Assembly (NCBI GenBank): GCA_040388625.1
Contig: JAZKBK010000006.1
Span: forward strand, 482,702 to 546,701
DNA: 64,000 nucleotides
Reading direction: 5' to 3'
Source: Gemmatimonadota bacterium
GTDB taxonomy: Bacteria; Gemmatimonadota; Gemmatimonadetes; Gemmatimonadales; Gemmatimonadaceae
The position numbers were made by a program, and so were the translations under genes. Of the stretch, positions 8,400 to 16,308 are shown piece by piece (within the stretch, counting starts at the first letter, position 1; each line of letters opens with the position of its first letter). The notes under the pieces were generated by a model that made no database searches, was not told where the DNA came from, and saw only the letters and a list, made by a program, of their open reading frames with translations.

Positions 8400-11054
8400 C
8401 TACGGACCAGACTTGTGCGCGAGATCGTCGAACCAGTGCTCGACGAGCACCAGACCCTGACCCTGGTCGCGCGAACGAATGACGAGGAATTGCTGATCGT
8501 TCGTGCTCACCACGAACGGGTCGGCGTTGATGCCAACCGCTTGGGTCGCGGTGGGCGTAAGCGAGTCGCGACGGATGACGCCGAACTCGGGCGACGTTCG
8601 GACTGCGGCTGCCATGAGACGAGAGCCCTTGGTCCGATAGAATAGCTCATGTCCTGAGTGTGACCAGCGCGGCGAGTTACCTCCACCGATCGAGACCTGC
8701 CACTTGCCTGCGTTCACATCGGGGAACGGCCGGACGTACACTTCCCACTGCCCGGACTCGGTCGACGCGTACGCGAGCCAGTGCGAATCGGGCGAGAAGG
8801 TTGGCCCATACTCCGCGAATCTTGCGCCTTTCGAGAGTACGCGAGCTGTCGAGTCGCCGCGCCGCACAAGCGCGATGTGAGAGGGTGCTTCAACGATTGC
8901 AATCCACTGCCCGTCCGGACTCCAGGACGCATCCATGATCGGCGTGGGACGACGCAAGACTAAACTGTCATTCCCAGTTCCATCCGCCGCGCGCTGGTAG
9001 AGCGCTCCGCGCCGAATAAATGCGACGTACCGACCATCGGGGGTCCAACCGCTCCAAATGTCCGGCGAGTCGGATGTCGTGAGGCGTGTGAGCGCTCCGT
9101 CGGGAAGAGCCTTTACCCAGATGTCCTCCTCCCCACCCGACACGCGGCTTACACCGAGCGACCGGCCATCGGGAGAGATTCCCATGCCACCCCCCAGTCC
9201 CGCCTGCATCCCGTCGACGCCCAGCGGCGTGATCGTCCCCGCGCGCGAGACCCAGACCAGATCACCACCGCTCGCGTCGCCGAGCTGATACAGGAGCCGG
9301 CCACGATCCGAGAAACTGAAATCCGCAGATCCGAATGCGCTCTCGACCCGAACGTGCTCGAGCACCCGCGTCGGCGCACCAATCGCGAATGTACGCGTGT
9401 TGAATGGCGCCGAGTAGACCGCTCCGTCGGCAGTGGCCCACACCAGCTGGCCCGTCGGCGCGTATCGAGCGTAGACGCCGGCGACGATGTCGACGGACTT
9501 TTGGCTGCCCGGCGGGATCGCGACGATGCGCGACGCTTCATTGTCGCCGCTCGACGGTCGAAACGACGCGATGAGCGCATCGCCACCGGGGAGCACCTGC
9601 GGCCAGAAGTAGCCCGTGCCGACACCCACGTCGGTTGGTGGTTGAATCAGCGTTTCCGAAACTCCGCCCGCGGCGGGAACGCGCTTCAGGCCGTCGTTCG
9701 TCGCGCGATAATACAGTTTCCCATCCGCCGCCCAATCGAGTCCGCCGCGACGGGCCGAGTCCACGACGATCCGTGGCACGCCTCCTTCGATCGGAACGAC
9801 TCGTATCTTGCGGTCGGTCAATGTCTCGAACGCCACCTGTCGCGCGTCGGGCGAGAGAACAGGCAGCACACCGCCTTCGGTCCCGCGAATCGGGGTTGCG
9901 TTAAGCTGGTCGAGCCGACGCGACCAGAGCTGATGGCTATCGCCGGTCGACGGCCCCCAGTAGACGAGGACGGTTCCATCGCGGGAGAGGACAAAACTGT
10001 TCCCCTGAGGCGCGGCCTCGACGTCCTGTCCCGATGGAAAGGCAATCATCGTTCGGAGCGCAGCATCGTCAGCACTCGGACGCCGCAGCCATGATCCCCA
10101 GATCCCGGCAGCGGCGCCGACCAGGAGCGCGGCGGCGATAGCCACCCACCAGCCTCGCGAGCGCGTTGGGCTTGGTGATTGCGTGCGTGACACGGCCGTT
10201 GCGCCCCGCGCCTCCACGACGACGAGCGCGTCCGCGAAGTGTGCGGCGCTGGTGAAGCGATCGGCTGGCAACTTTGCGAGTGCGGTCAGGACAGCATCCT
10301 CAACATTCGGCGGCACGGTGTCGCGCAGAGTGCTGAGCGGCGTGGGGCGCTCAGTCATCATTTTCGCGACTATCGCCTGCACGCTCGAACCGGTGAACGG
10401 CGGGTCGCCGCACAGCATTTCGTATGTCACGGCGCCGAGAGCGTAGATGTCGGTGCGCGCATCGATGGTCTTCTCACCCATCGCCTGCTCGGGCGACATG
10501 TACTGCGGAGTGCCGAGCGACAGGCCGGTCTGTGTCATGCGAACGCCACCAGCCTGCTGCACTGCGAGCGCGATACCGAAATCAGCTACGAGTGCACTGC
10601 CGTCGTGAAGCAGCACGTTCTCAGGCTTCACGTCGCGGTGGATAACACCATGACGATGTGCGTAATCGAGCGCGCTTGCCACCTCGCGTGCGATCCTCAC
10701 GGCATCGGCGATCGGAAGCTGACGTTCGCGGGTGAGCCGGGTGCGAAGCGTTTCCCCGTCCACGTACGGCATGACGTAGAAGAGATATCCATCGGCGTCA
10801 CCCGAATCGTGAAGCGGGAGGATGTGTGGATGCTGCAGATTTGCCGTCGTGCGAATTTCGGCGAGGAAACGGGCAGCACCGACGACAGCAGCCAGATCCG
10901 GGTGAAGCACCTTCACCGCGACATGCCGGTCGTGCTTCAGGTCGCGTGCCAGGTAGACCGTGGCCATTCCACCCTGCCCCAGCTCGCGCTCGATCGCGTA
11001 ACGGTCGGCGAGGGCGCCCCTCAGACGCTCGAGGTTGACGGCGTCCGCGTTCAT
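8400..11054 (-). CDS. Ser/Thr kinase with C-terminal TolB/PD40 propeller (kinase 4)
   Basis: 884 residues, starting MNADAVNLERLRGALADRY in parallel with kinase 3; a further ATG 42 bp upstream adds 14 residues not found in the paralogues. Motifs: ELGQGGMATVYLARD, VAVK Lys48, HRDVKPEN, DFG and TQTGLSLGTPQYMSPEQ. A transmembrane helix lies at about 305-325 (WWVAIAAALLVGAAAGIWG), then a PD40 propeller (LSPDARQVAF, ISPDGRSLGV, WTPDGRYVAF, WSPDGQWIAI). Its N-lobe reads LARDLKHDRHVAVKVLHPDL, nearer to kinase 5 than to kinases 1-3, so it belongs to an older branch of the array. It is 187 bp from kinase 3 and 258 bp from the small membrane protein upstream, so co-transcription is possible but not certain. 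Confidence 0.93.
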   Translation of the reverse strand: MNADAVNLERLRGALADRYAIERELGQGGMATVYLARDLKHDRHVAVKVLHPDLAAVVGAARFLAEIRTTANLQHPHILPLHDSGDADGYLFYVMPYVDGETLRTRLTRERQLPIADAVRIAREVASALDYAHRHGVIHRDVKPENVLLHDGSALVADFGIALAVQQAGGVRMTQTGLSLGTPQYMSPEQAMGEKTIDARTDIYALGAVTYEMLCGDPPFTGSSVQAIVAKMMTERPTPLSTLRDTVPPNVEDAVLTALAKLPADRFTSAAHFADALVVVEARGATAVSRTQSPSPTRSRGWWVAIAAALLVGAAAGIWGSWLRRPSADDAALRTMIAFPSGQDVEAAPQGNSFVLSRDGTVLVYWGPSTGDSHQLWSRRLDQLNATPIRGTEGGVLPVLSPDARQVAFETLTDRKIRVVPIEGGVPRIVVDSARRGGLDWAADGKLYYRATNDGLKRVPAAGGVSETLIQPPTDVGVGTGYFWPQVLPGGDALIASFRPSSGDNEASRIVAIPPGSQKSVDIVAGVYARYAPTGQLVWATADGAVYSAPFNTRTFAIGAPTRVLEHVRVESAFGSADFSFSDRGRLLYQLGDASGGDLVWVSRAGTITPLGVDGMQAGLGGGMGISPDGRSLGVSRVSGGEEDIWVKALPDGALTRLTTSDSPDIWSGWTPDGRYVAFIRRGALYQRAADGTGNDSLVLRRPTPIMDASWSPDGQWIAIVEAPSHIALVRRGDSTARVLSKGARFAEYGPTFSPDSHWLAYASTESGQWEVYVRPFPDVNAGKWQVSIGGGNSPRWSHSGHELFYRTKGSRLMAAAVRTSPEFGVIRRDSLTPTATQAVGINADPFVVSTNDQQFLVIRSRDQGQGLVLVEHWFDDLAHKSGP

Positions 11055-11312
11055 GCGCGATGCGCGCAGAGCAATCGACCGGCCTTGTAACTGCACGCCA
11101 TTAGGGGATGACTATGTGAGAAGTCCAGAACTCGCGTCACCGACGTACTCAACGAGCGCGAGCCTTCTCGAAGAGTTCGTGGAGCGTCATACAGATCCTG
11201 ATTCAGCGGACGTGGCTATGTGTGCGCTCGGCCCAGGAGGATGAGTGGCACCGCCGGGCAGAATATCCGCGGCAGCCGTGGACGACGCAAGGCGTTACAC
11301 TGTCTCTACGCT

Positions 11313-12029
11313 TCAGGGCTCGCCCCACGGAGTCCCGAGGCGGCGAACTGCATCCGCCCGCGTCGTGTTGAGCGGAAGGCAGATCGAAGTCGTCACATGG
11401 CTGGCTTTCGGCAGCTCGATCCCCAGCGACTTGCCAGTCGCGAGTGCGAACGCGGCATCCTGCTTCAGGTCCCACGCTTCGTACCTGGCCTCCTGAAGGG
11501 CTTGGGCGAATGCGAGGCGTGCGGCCGGGCCGAGTGGGCCGGGCCACGTTTCGAGCGTGCGCAGTTGCGTCCACGCCACCTGCTCGTGCGTTTCGTGCGC
11601 GTTGATGCGGGCCAAGAGGCTGTACAGAAGATCGAAATTGCCCTGCTCGGCGGGATCGAAGAGGCTGGAGCGGCCACTCGCGGTGGCGGACTGCCAGCGC
11701 TCGCTGAAGACGGGGTCGATGCTAGGACGTCCAATCCAGGTGGGCGCGGGATCGAGCGCTCCGTCGCGCGCGCGGCCGAGCAGAGCGGCCAACTCGTCGA
11801 TCCGTCGGTCAATGCAGGGCTCATTGCTCACTCGGTCGCGGATGAGTCCGAGATTGAACTGCACCTCTGCGAGAACGTTTCGGCGCGCTTCGTCAGCTGC
11901 ATGGCGCTCGCGCAGCGCTGCGACGCTCTGTTCCGCGCCGAGCGCGATCAGGACGCCGAGCACGATGATCCCCACCTCTTTCAGCAACTCGCGCCAACTG
12001 TGGATCGGATGTGGTTTGTGGATCTCCAC
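11313..12029 (-). CDS. Small single-pass membrane protein, paralogue of 4703..5470
   Basis: 238 residues of unknown function. The GTG start at 12029 is set by the conserved MEIHKPHPIHSWRELL opening shared with the paralogue; AAAGGAG lies 11 bases upstream, and the ATG just upstream is out of frame. Residues 17-34 form the helix KEVGIIVLGVLIALGAEQ, then come about 200 mostly helical residues rich in Arg, Glu and Ala. One Cys occurs in CIDRRID, matching CLDHQLD of the paralogue. It lies upstream of kinase 4 on the same strand and divergent from kinase 5, so both copies of this family neighbour kinase-propeller genes. A sensor, adaptor or anchor for the kinases is a possibility inferred only from context. 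Confidence 0.8.
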   Translation of the reverse strand: MEIHKPHPIHSWRELLKEVGIIVLGVLIALGAEQSVAALRERHAADEARRNVLAEVQFNLGLIRDRVSNEPCIDRRIDELAALLGRARDGALDPAPTWIGRPSIDPVFSERWQSATASGRSSLFDPAEQGNFDLLYSLLARINAHETHEQVAWTQLRTLETWPGPLGPAARLAFAQALQEARYEAWDLKQDAAFALATGKSLGIELPKASHVTTSICLPLNTTRADAVRRLGTPWGEP

Positions 12030-12394
12030 CGCGCCATTTACTCCTTTCAGTTAGCGGATGACACTTGACGACTGCAATAATCCTGTGCAGTACGCGCTGG
12101 AGAATGTACGGGAGCACTCGTCGGACGTCAAAGACATTAAAGTAGTATAGATCCGGCGTTCGTTAAGTCGCATCAAAGCCAGTTTGCGATCAAGCGAGCG
12201 AAGCAAAGTGAGCTGATGCCGGGTGTGAAGATGCTTCACGATGCCCTTGGTGTCCGGTGATGTATTGCACTCGAACGTTGTGAGCGCGGTCCATCCGATG
12301 CTGGAGTTACCAGCGTTGCGGGGGCCGGGGACGGAGTGGGGACGGAGAACCCCTCACCCTTCCGCACGAGCCTGCGTGGCTGCAACTTCTGCGC
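12030..12394. other. Divergent intergenic region between membrane protein gene and kinase 5
   Basis: This 365-bp stretch has no convincing ORF. It holds the predicted minus-strand promoter (12103..12131), a short hairpin GTGAAG/CTTCAC near 12230-12246, and an isolated TATAGA box near 12146 without a good -35. I see no clear promoter close to the GTG of kinase 5. No tRNA or repeat was recognised. Confidence 0.6.
12103..12131 (-). promoter_or_regulatory. Putative sigma-70-type promoter for the 238-residue membrane protein gene
   Basis: On the minus strand TTGACG (12126-12131) and TACATT (12103-12108) are separated by exactly 17 bases. The predicted start of transcription near 12096 gives a leader of about 67 nt before the GTG at 12029. 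The call is based on consensus match only. Confidence 0.4.
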
Positions 12395-15064
12395 GTGAAC
12401 GTGACCGCATCTCTCGACGACGCACTGGCGGGCCGCTACACGATCGAGCGCGAGCTCGGTCGCGGCGGCATGGCCACGGTGTACCTCGCACGTGATCTCA
12501 AGCACGACCGTCTCGTCGCGCTCAAGGTGCTCGACCCCGAGCTCGGCGCCGTGCTCGGCGTCGAGCGATTCCTGAGCGAGATTCGCGTCACCGCCAACCT
12601 GCAGCACCCGCACCTCCTCCCGCTCTTCGACAGCGGGAGCGCCGACGGGCTGCTGTACTACGTGATGCCGTACGTCGAGGGCGAGAGTCTGCGCGCATGG
12701 CTCGAGCGCGAACGGCAGCTCCCGGTAGACGAGGCGCTGCGCCTCACGATCGCCGTTCTTTCCGCACTCGCCTACGCGCACGAGCACGGAGTCATTCACC
12801 GCGACCTGAAGCCGGAGAACATCCTGCTGCAGCACGGCGAGCCCGTCGTCGCCGACTTCGGGATCGCGCTGGCGGTATCGAAGGCCGGCGGACAGCGCGT
12901 CACGCAGACGGGGCTCTCGCTCGGCACGCCGCAATACATGTCGCCAGAGCAGGCGACGGGCGATCGCATGATCGACGCGCGCAGCGACATCTACTCGATG
13001 GGCGCGGTGCTGTACGAGATGCTCACGGGCGAGCCGCCGCATACGGGCGCGAGCGTGCAGGCGATCATCGCGAAGCTCCTGACCGAGCGTCCGCGCAGCA
13101 TGCGGTCGACGCGCGACACGGTGTCGGAGCCGGTGGACGCGGCGACGATGAAGGCGCTCGCCAAACTTCCCGCTGACCGCTGGAGCACGGCGCAGGAGTT
13201 CGCCGAGGCACTGCGCGGAAGCGCGACGATTACGATTCGCGAGGGGCACGGCGCGCTCGCGCTGCTCGCCCGGCGCGCGCGACGCATGACACGGTCGATG
13301 ACGGCGTGGCGCATCACCGCCAGTGCGTTGCTCGCCGCGGCAGCGCTCCTCGCCTGGCTCGCGTTCCGGCCCCATCCGCCGTCACCGGAGCTGCAGCTCG
13401 TGCGACAGCTCACGTTCGAGGGCGATGTCGTCGGTGCGGCGATCTCTCCCGATGGCTCGTGGCTCGCTTACGTGAGCGACGATTGCTTCGGCCAGGCGTA
13501 CACATGCACACGCACGCTGCAGGTCCGCGAGGTGGACGGCACGCAATCGGTGAAGCTCGTCACCTGGCCAGCGATCTACAGCGACCTGCGATGGTCGCCC
13601 GACGGGGAAACGGTGGGCTTCGCCGGATCGCCGGACTCCACGGCGCCTGCGCGGTATCTCATCCCACGGCTCGGCGGCACGCCGCAGCGAGTGGGCGACG
13701 CCGCGGCCGCCTGGACGTTCGCGCCGGACGGCAAGCTGGTGGAAGTCGCTGGCGCACCCGGCAATCACGCGCTCGTATGGCTCGATCCCCATACCCTCGC
13801 GCGTACGGACAGCGCGACGCTGCCGCGCGGATTGGAATTCGCCGATCTGGCCGCGAACCCGGAGAACGGGACGTTCGCCGCCAGTGGCTCGAGCCATGGC
13901 GCGAACATGCTGGCACTCCTCGACCACCGCGGACGGTTGCTCGACAGCACCACGACGTTCTACATCCGCTCTGATGTCCGCTGGGATGCAACGCACACGG
14001 GAATCCTGATACTCAACCCGTCACCAGGCACCGCGGACAACCTCCTCCGCATCCCGGTGTCTCACGGCAAGCTCAGAGCCGATCAGACGCAACTGGTGCT
14101 CGGCCAGGTGAGCGACGGGATCGGGACCAATGGGACCATGGACGTGGCGCCGTCCGGGCGGGCGTCGATCATCGACGGTCCGGTGTCGTTCGAGATTCTC
14201 ACCCTGAAGCTCGGCGATCCGACCGCGAAATGGACTCCACTGACCCACCGCACGAGCTGGGTGTGGGGACAACAGTTCTCGCCCGATGGCCTCTCACTCG
14301 CAGGGTCGGCGACCGACAACATCGGTGACAACGTCTATGTCTTCCCGTTGTCGGGCGCTCCGCCGCGCCCCCTCTCCGCACAGCACGGACTGCGTGACTA
14401 TCCGTTCTGGTCGGCTGACGGACAGCACATCGCATTTGATGCGACAACCACCGATGCAACGCGAATAGGCGCGATGTTCACGGATGCGGCGGGTGGACGC
14501 GAGCGCGTCATCCGGCGCGAGTTCGGACTTGGGGTTACCAGCGGATGGCTGGGAAATGATGCCATCGTGCTCGCGCAGCCGGGTGCGCTGGTGGTCGTGG
14601 ACACGACCGGGCGCATCCGCCGCCGGATTGCGATCCCCGACTCCCTGAGCGGCTTCGCACGGGTGATCACGGACGCCGCCACGCAGCGAGTGGCGTACTG
14701 GTCAGCCGTCGCGAGCGCGATCATCGGTGGCGACATGGCGAGCGGCAAGCTCTCGCGATTGGTGAGCTCGAAGTCGCCGGTACAGCCAGTCGGCTGGGGG
14801 AAGGATGGATCGCTGTTCGTCACCGGGGAGGCCGCGGGGCAGACGACGTTGCCGGTGGGGAGTGCACCCCGGCGAGATCTGGTGCTGGAGCGCCTTCCAC
14901 CCGGCGGCTCGGCGTTCGTGCGCGTGGCGACGCTCCCGAACGGTTGCTGGACCGCGCTCGGGGGCGTGACCGTCGGCGCGGGTGGTACGCTCGCCGCGTG
15001 CACGGTGCGGCGGTTCGTGCCGGACGTGTGGCTGGCCGATCGCGCGGACAAGTCGGGGTGGTGA
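12395..15064 (+). CDS. Ser/Thr kinase with C-terminal TolB/PD40 propeller (kinase 5)
   Basis: 889-residue membrane kinase, the only one of the five on the plus strand. The GTG start at 12395 (MNVTASLDDALAGRYTIERE) leaves the usual short lead before the kinase domain. Motifs: ELGRGGMATVY, VALK Lys44, HRDLKPEN, DFG, TQTGLSLGTPQYMSPEQ. A transmembrane helix (ITASALLAAAALLAWLAF) lies around 308-328. The C-terminal propeller has fewer regular SPDG repeats than the others and contains cysteine pairs (DDCFGQAYTC), an oddity within the array that would fit an extracytoplasmic disulfide. It is transcribed divergently from the second membrane-protein gene, and a strong hairpin lies just past its stop. 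Function as a sensor kinase is inferred; the ligand is unknown. Confidence 0.92.
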   Translation: MNVTASLDDALAGRYTIERELGRGGMATVYLARDLKHDRLVALKVLDPELGAVLGVERFLSEIRVTANLQHPHLLPLFDSGSADGLLYYVMPYVEGESLRAWLERERQLPVDEALRLTIAVLSALAYAHEHGVIHRDLKPENILLQHGEPVVADFGIALAVSKAGGQRVTQTGLSLGTPQYMSPEQATGDRMIDARSDIYSMGAVLYEMLTGEPPHTGASVQAIIAKLLTERPRSMRSTRDTVSEPVDAATMKALAKLPADRWSTAQEFAEALRGSATITIREGHGALALLARRARRMTRSMTAWRITASALLAAAALLAWLAFRPHPPSPELQLVRQLTFEGDVVGAAISPDGSWLAYVSDDCFGQAYTCTRTLQVREVDGTQSVKLVTWPAIYSDLRWSPDGETVGFAGSPDSTAPARYLIPRLGGTPQRVGDAAAAWTFAPDGKLVEVAGAPGNHALVWLDPHTLARTDSATLPRGLEFADLAANPENGTFAASGSSHGANMLALLDHRGRLLDSTTTFYIRSDVRWDATHTGILILNPSPGTADNLLRIPVSHGKLRADQTQLVLGQVSDGIGTNGTMDVAPSGRASIIDGPVSFEILTLKLGDPTAKWTPLTHRTSWVWGQQFSPDGLSLAGSATDNIGDNVYVFPLSGAPPRPLSAQHGLRDYPFWSADGQHIAFDATTTDATRIGAMFTDAAGGRERVIRREFGLGVTSGWLGNDAIVLAQPGALVVVDTTGRIRRRIAIPDSLSGFARVITDAATQRVAYWSAVASAIIGGDMASGKLSRLVSSKSPVQPVGWGKDGSLFVTGEAAGQTTLPVGSAPRRDLVLERLPPGGSAFVRVATLPNGCWTALGGVTVGAGGTLAACTVRRFVPDVWLADRADKSGW

Positions 15065-15094
15065 GAGGGAGCTTGGGTGGTGGTTTGCGAATGC

Positions 15095-15131
15095 GAATGT
15101 GCCTGGTGCGTTATCCGCACCAGGCACATTC
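15095..15131. terminator. Perfect 16-bp inverted repeat between convergent genes; bidirectional terminator or REP-like element
   Basis: GAATGTGCCTGGTGCG, a five-base loop TTATC, and the exact complement CGCACCAGGCACATTC. It sits between the stop of kinase 5 and the convergent stop of the OmpA-family gene. No T-run follows on either strand. The GTGCCTGG/CCAGGCAC core resembles REP-type palindromes, so a repeat element is the alternative to a terminator. Confidence 0.65.
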
Positions 15132-15162
15132 AGTTACACCCTGACCGCTGTCCAGCGGCGGG

Positions 15163-16218
15163 TTACTCTCTCGGACCGACGTCCGGAGCTACCTGCAACC
15201 GAAATACAGCCCGACGGTTGGGCGCCTGGCCAGCTACACCTGAAGCGTCGGTGACCGGCTGGCGTTCACCCCTGGATTCCACGATCACGCGGCTGGCGTC
15301 GACACCGTGACTCACGATGTACGACTTTGCTGCGCTGGCGCGCTGCTCGCCAAGCGCGATGTTGTACGCGCTGGTTCCAAAATGATCAGTGTATCCCACG
15401 ATCATGATGGACATCTGCGGATTGGCACGGAACAGCTCCACCTTCTCATCCAGCGTTGCTCTCGCCGAATCGGTGAGATCGGACTTGTCGAAGGCAAAGT
15501 GGATGGTGGCCTGCATCGTCGTAACATTCGCGGCAGATACCGGAACTGGTGCCTTGCCACTCGAATTGCGCAACGAATCGCGCAACGCGTTCAAGGCCGC
15601 ATCGCTGTCGCGCAGCCGCCTGGTTTCGGAAGCGCTGACTGAATCCTCATGCTCTACCATCACCGGCGCCGGCGCGGGTGCCATGACGGTCACAGACTGC
15701 ACGCGCCGAGCAGGGTGACGATAAAGGCTCACACCCACACGAACGCTCTTGTAGGTCTTCCAGTTCTGATTCGCGAGCCAGTCCCAGACACCGTCAACTC
15801 TGAGAGCGGCGTTGTTGGTCAGCGCGATCTTGGCACCGACCAGTCCGTCCACGCCGTAGCTGTGCATGAAGTTTGTCTCCGTGGAGACACCGGCTCCAGC
15901 GCCCACCAGGAACGACACTGCACCCACCTTGAGCGGACTGGCTACGAGCCGCCCCGAGAGAATGCCGACGTTCACATTCGCCAGGCCATTCGGCCGGCTT
16001 GCCCGCATCTCTGCGTCTTCGAACTCCATCGACAGTCGGGGATCGAGAAAGATGCCAACTCGGCCGCCTCCACCATAACCCGACTTGAGACCGAGGCTGT
16101 TGTCAAATGATGCAGCGCTCCCGAACGCCCCGAATTCGACTGTTCCTCGTTCCTGCGCTCCAGCGGCTACGGCGAACACCAGCGTCGCCATACCAGCAAT
16201 CAAAACTTTGATCGACAT
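15163..16218 (-). CDS. OmpA-family outer membrane protein
   Basis: 351 residues. The ATG at 16218 has AGGAG six bases upstream and starts a good signal peptide (MSIKVLIAGMATLVFAVAAG, cleavage near GAQ). Residues about 25-180 alternate hydrophobic strands with Gly/Asn turns and are probably a small beta-barrel. A Pro/Ala linker and a short helical segment (ETRRLRDSDAALNALRDSLR) follow. The C-terminal OmpA domain contains IHFAFDKSDLTDSARATLD and the peptidoglycan-binding stretch IVGYTDHFGTSAYNIALGEQ with RA..AKSYIVSHGV. The role is linking the outer membrane to the cell wall, as usual for the family. It is co-oriented with the two ice-binding-like genes upstream, separated from the first by a hairpin, so separate transcription is likely. 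Confidence 0.88.
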   Translation of the reverse strand: MSIKVLIAGMATLVFAVAAGAQERGTVEFGAFGSAASFDNSLGLKSGYGGGGRVGIFLDPRLSMEFEDAEMRASRPNGLANVNVGILSGRLVASPLKVGAVSFLVGAGAGVSTETNFMHSYGVDGLVGAKIALTNNAALRVDGVWDWLANQNWKTYKSVRVGVSLYRHPARRVQSVTVMAPAPAPVMVEHEDSVSASETRRLRDSDAALNALRDSLRNSSGKAPVPVSAANVTTMQATIHFAFDKSDLTDSARATLDEKVELFRANPQMSIMIVGYTDHFGTSAYNIALGEQRASAAKSYIVSHGVDASRVIVESRGERQPVTDASGVAGQAPNRRAVFRLQVAPDVGPRE

Positions 16219-16267
16219 CCAATTCTCCTGTAGATACTTCAATGAGCACTTCCTGACCGTGACAGAT

Positions 16268-16297
16268 GTCGAGACCGGACAGCCGTCCGGCCTCGAC
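16268..16297 (-). terminator. Stem-loop downstream of the Ig/ice-binding gene
   Basis: GTCGAGACCGGAC and GTCCGGCCTCGAC form a 13-bp stem with one mismatch and a four-base loop AGCC. It lies 11 bp beyond the stop of the gene at 16309 and 49 bp before the OmpA start. No U-tract follows, so it may be a processing or attenuation structure rather than a classical terminator. Confidence 0.5.
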
Positions 16298-16308
16298 CCT
16301 TGTCGGCA

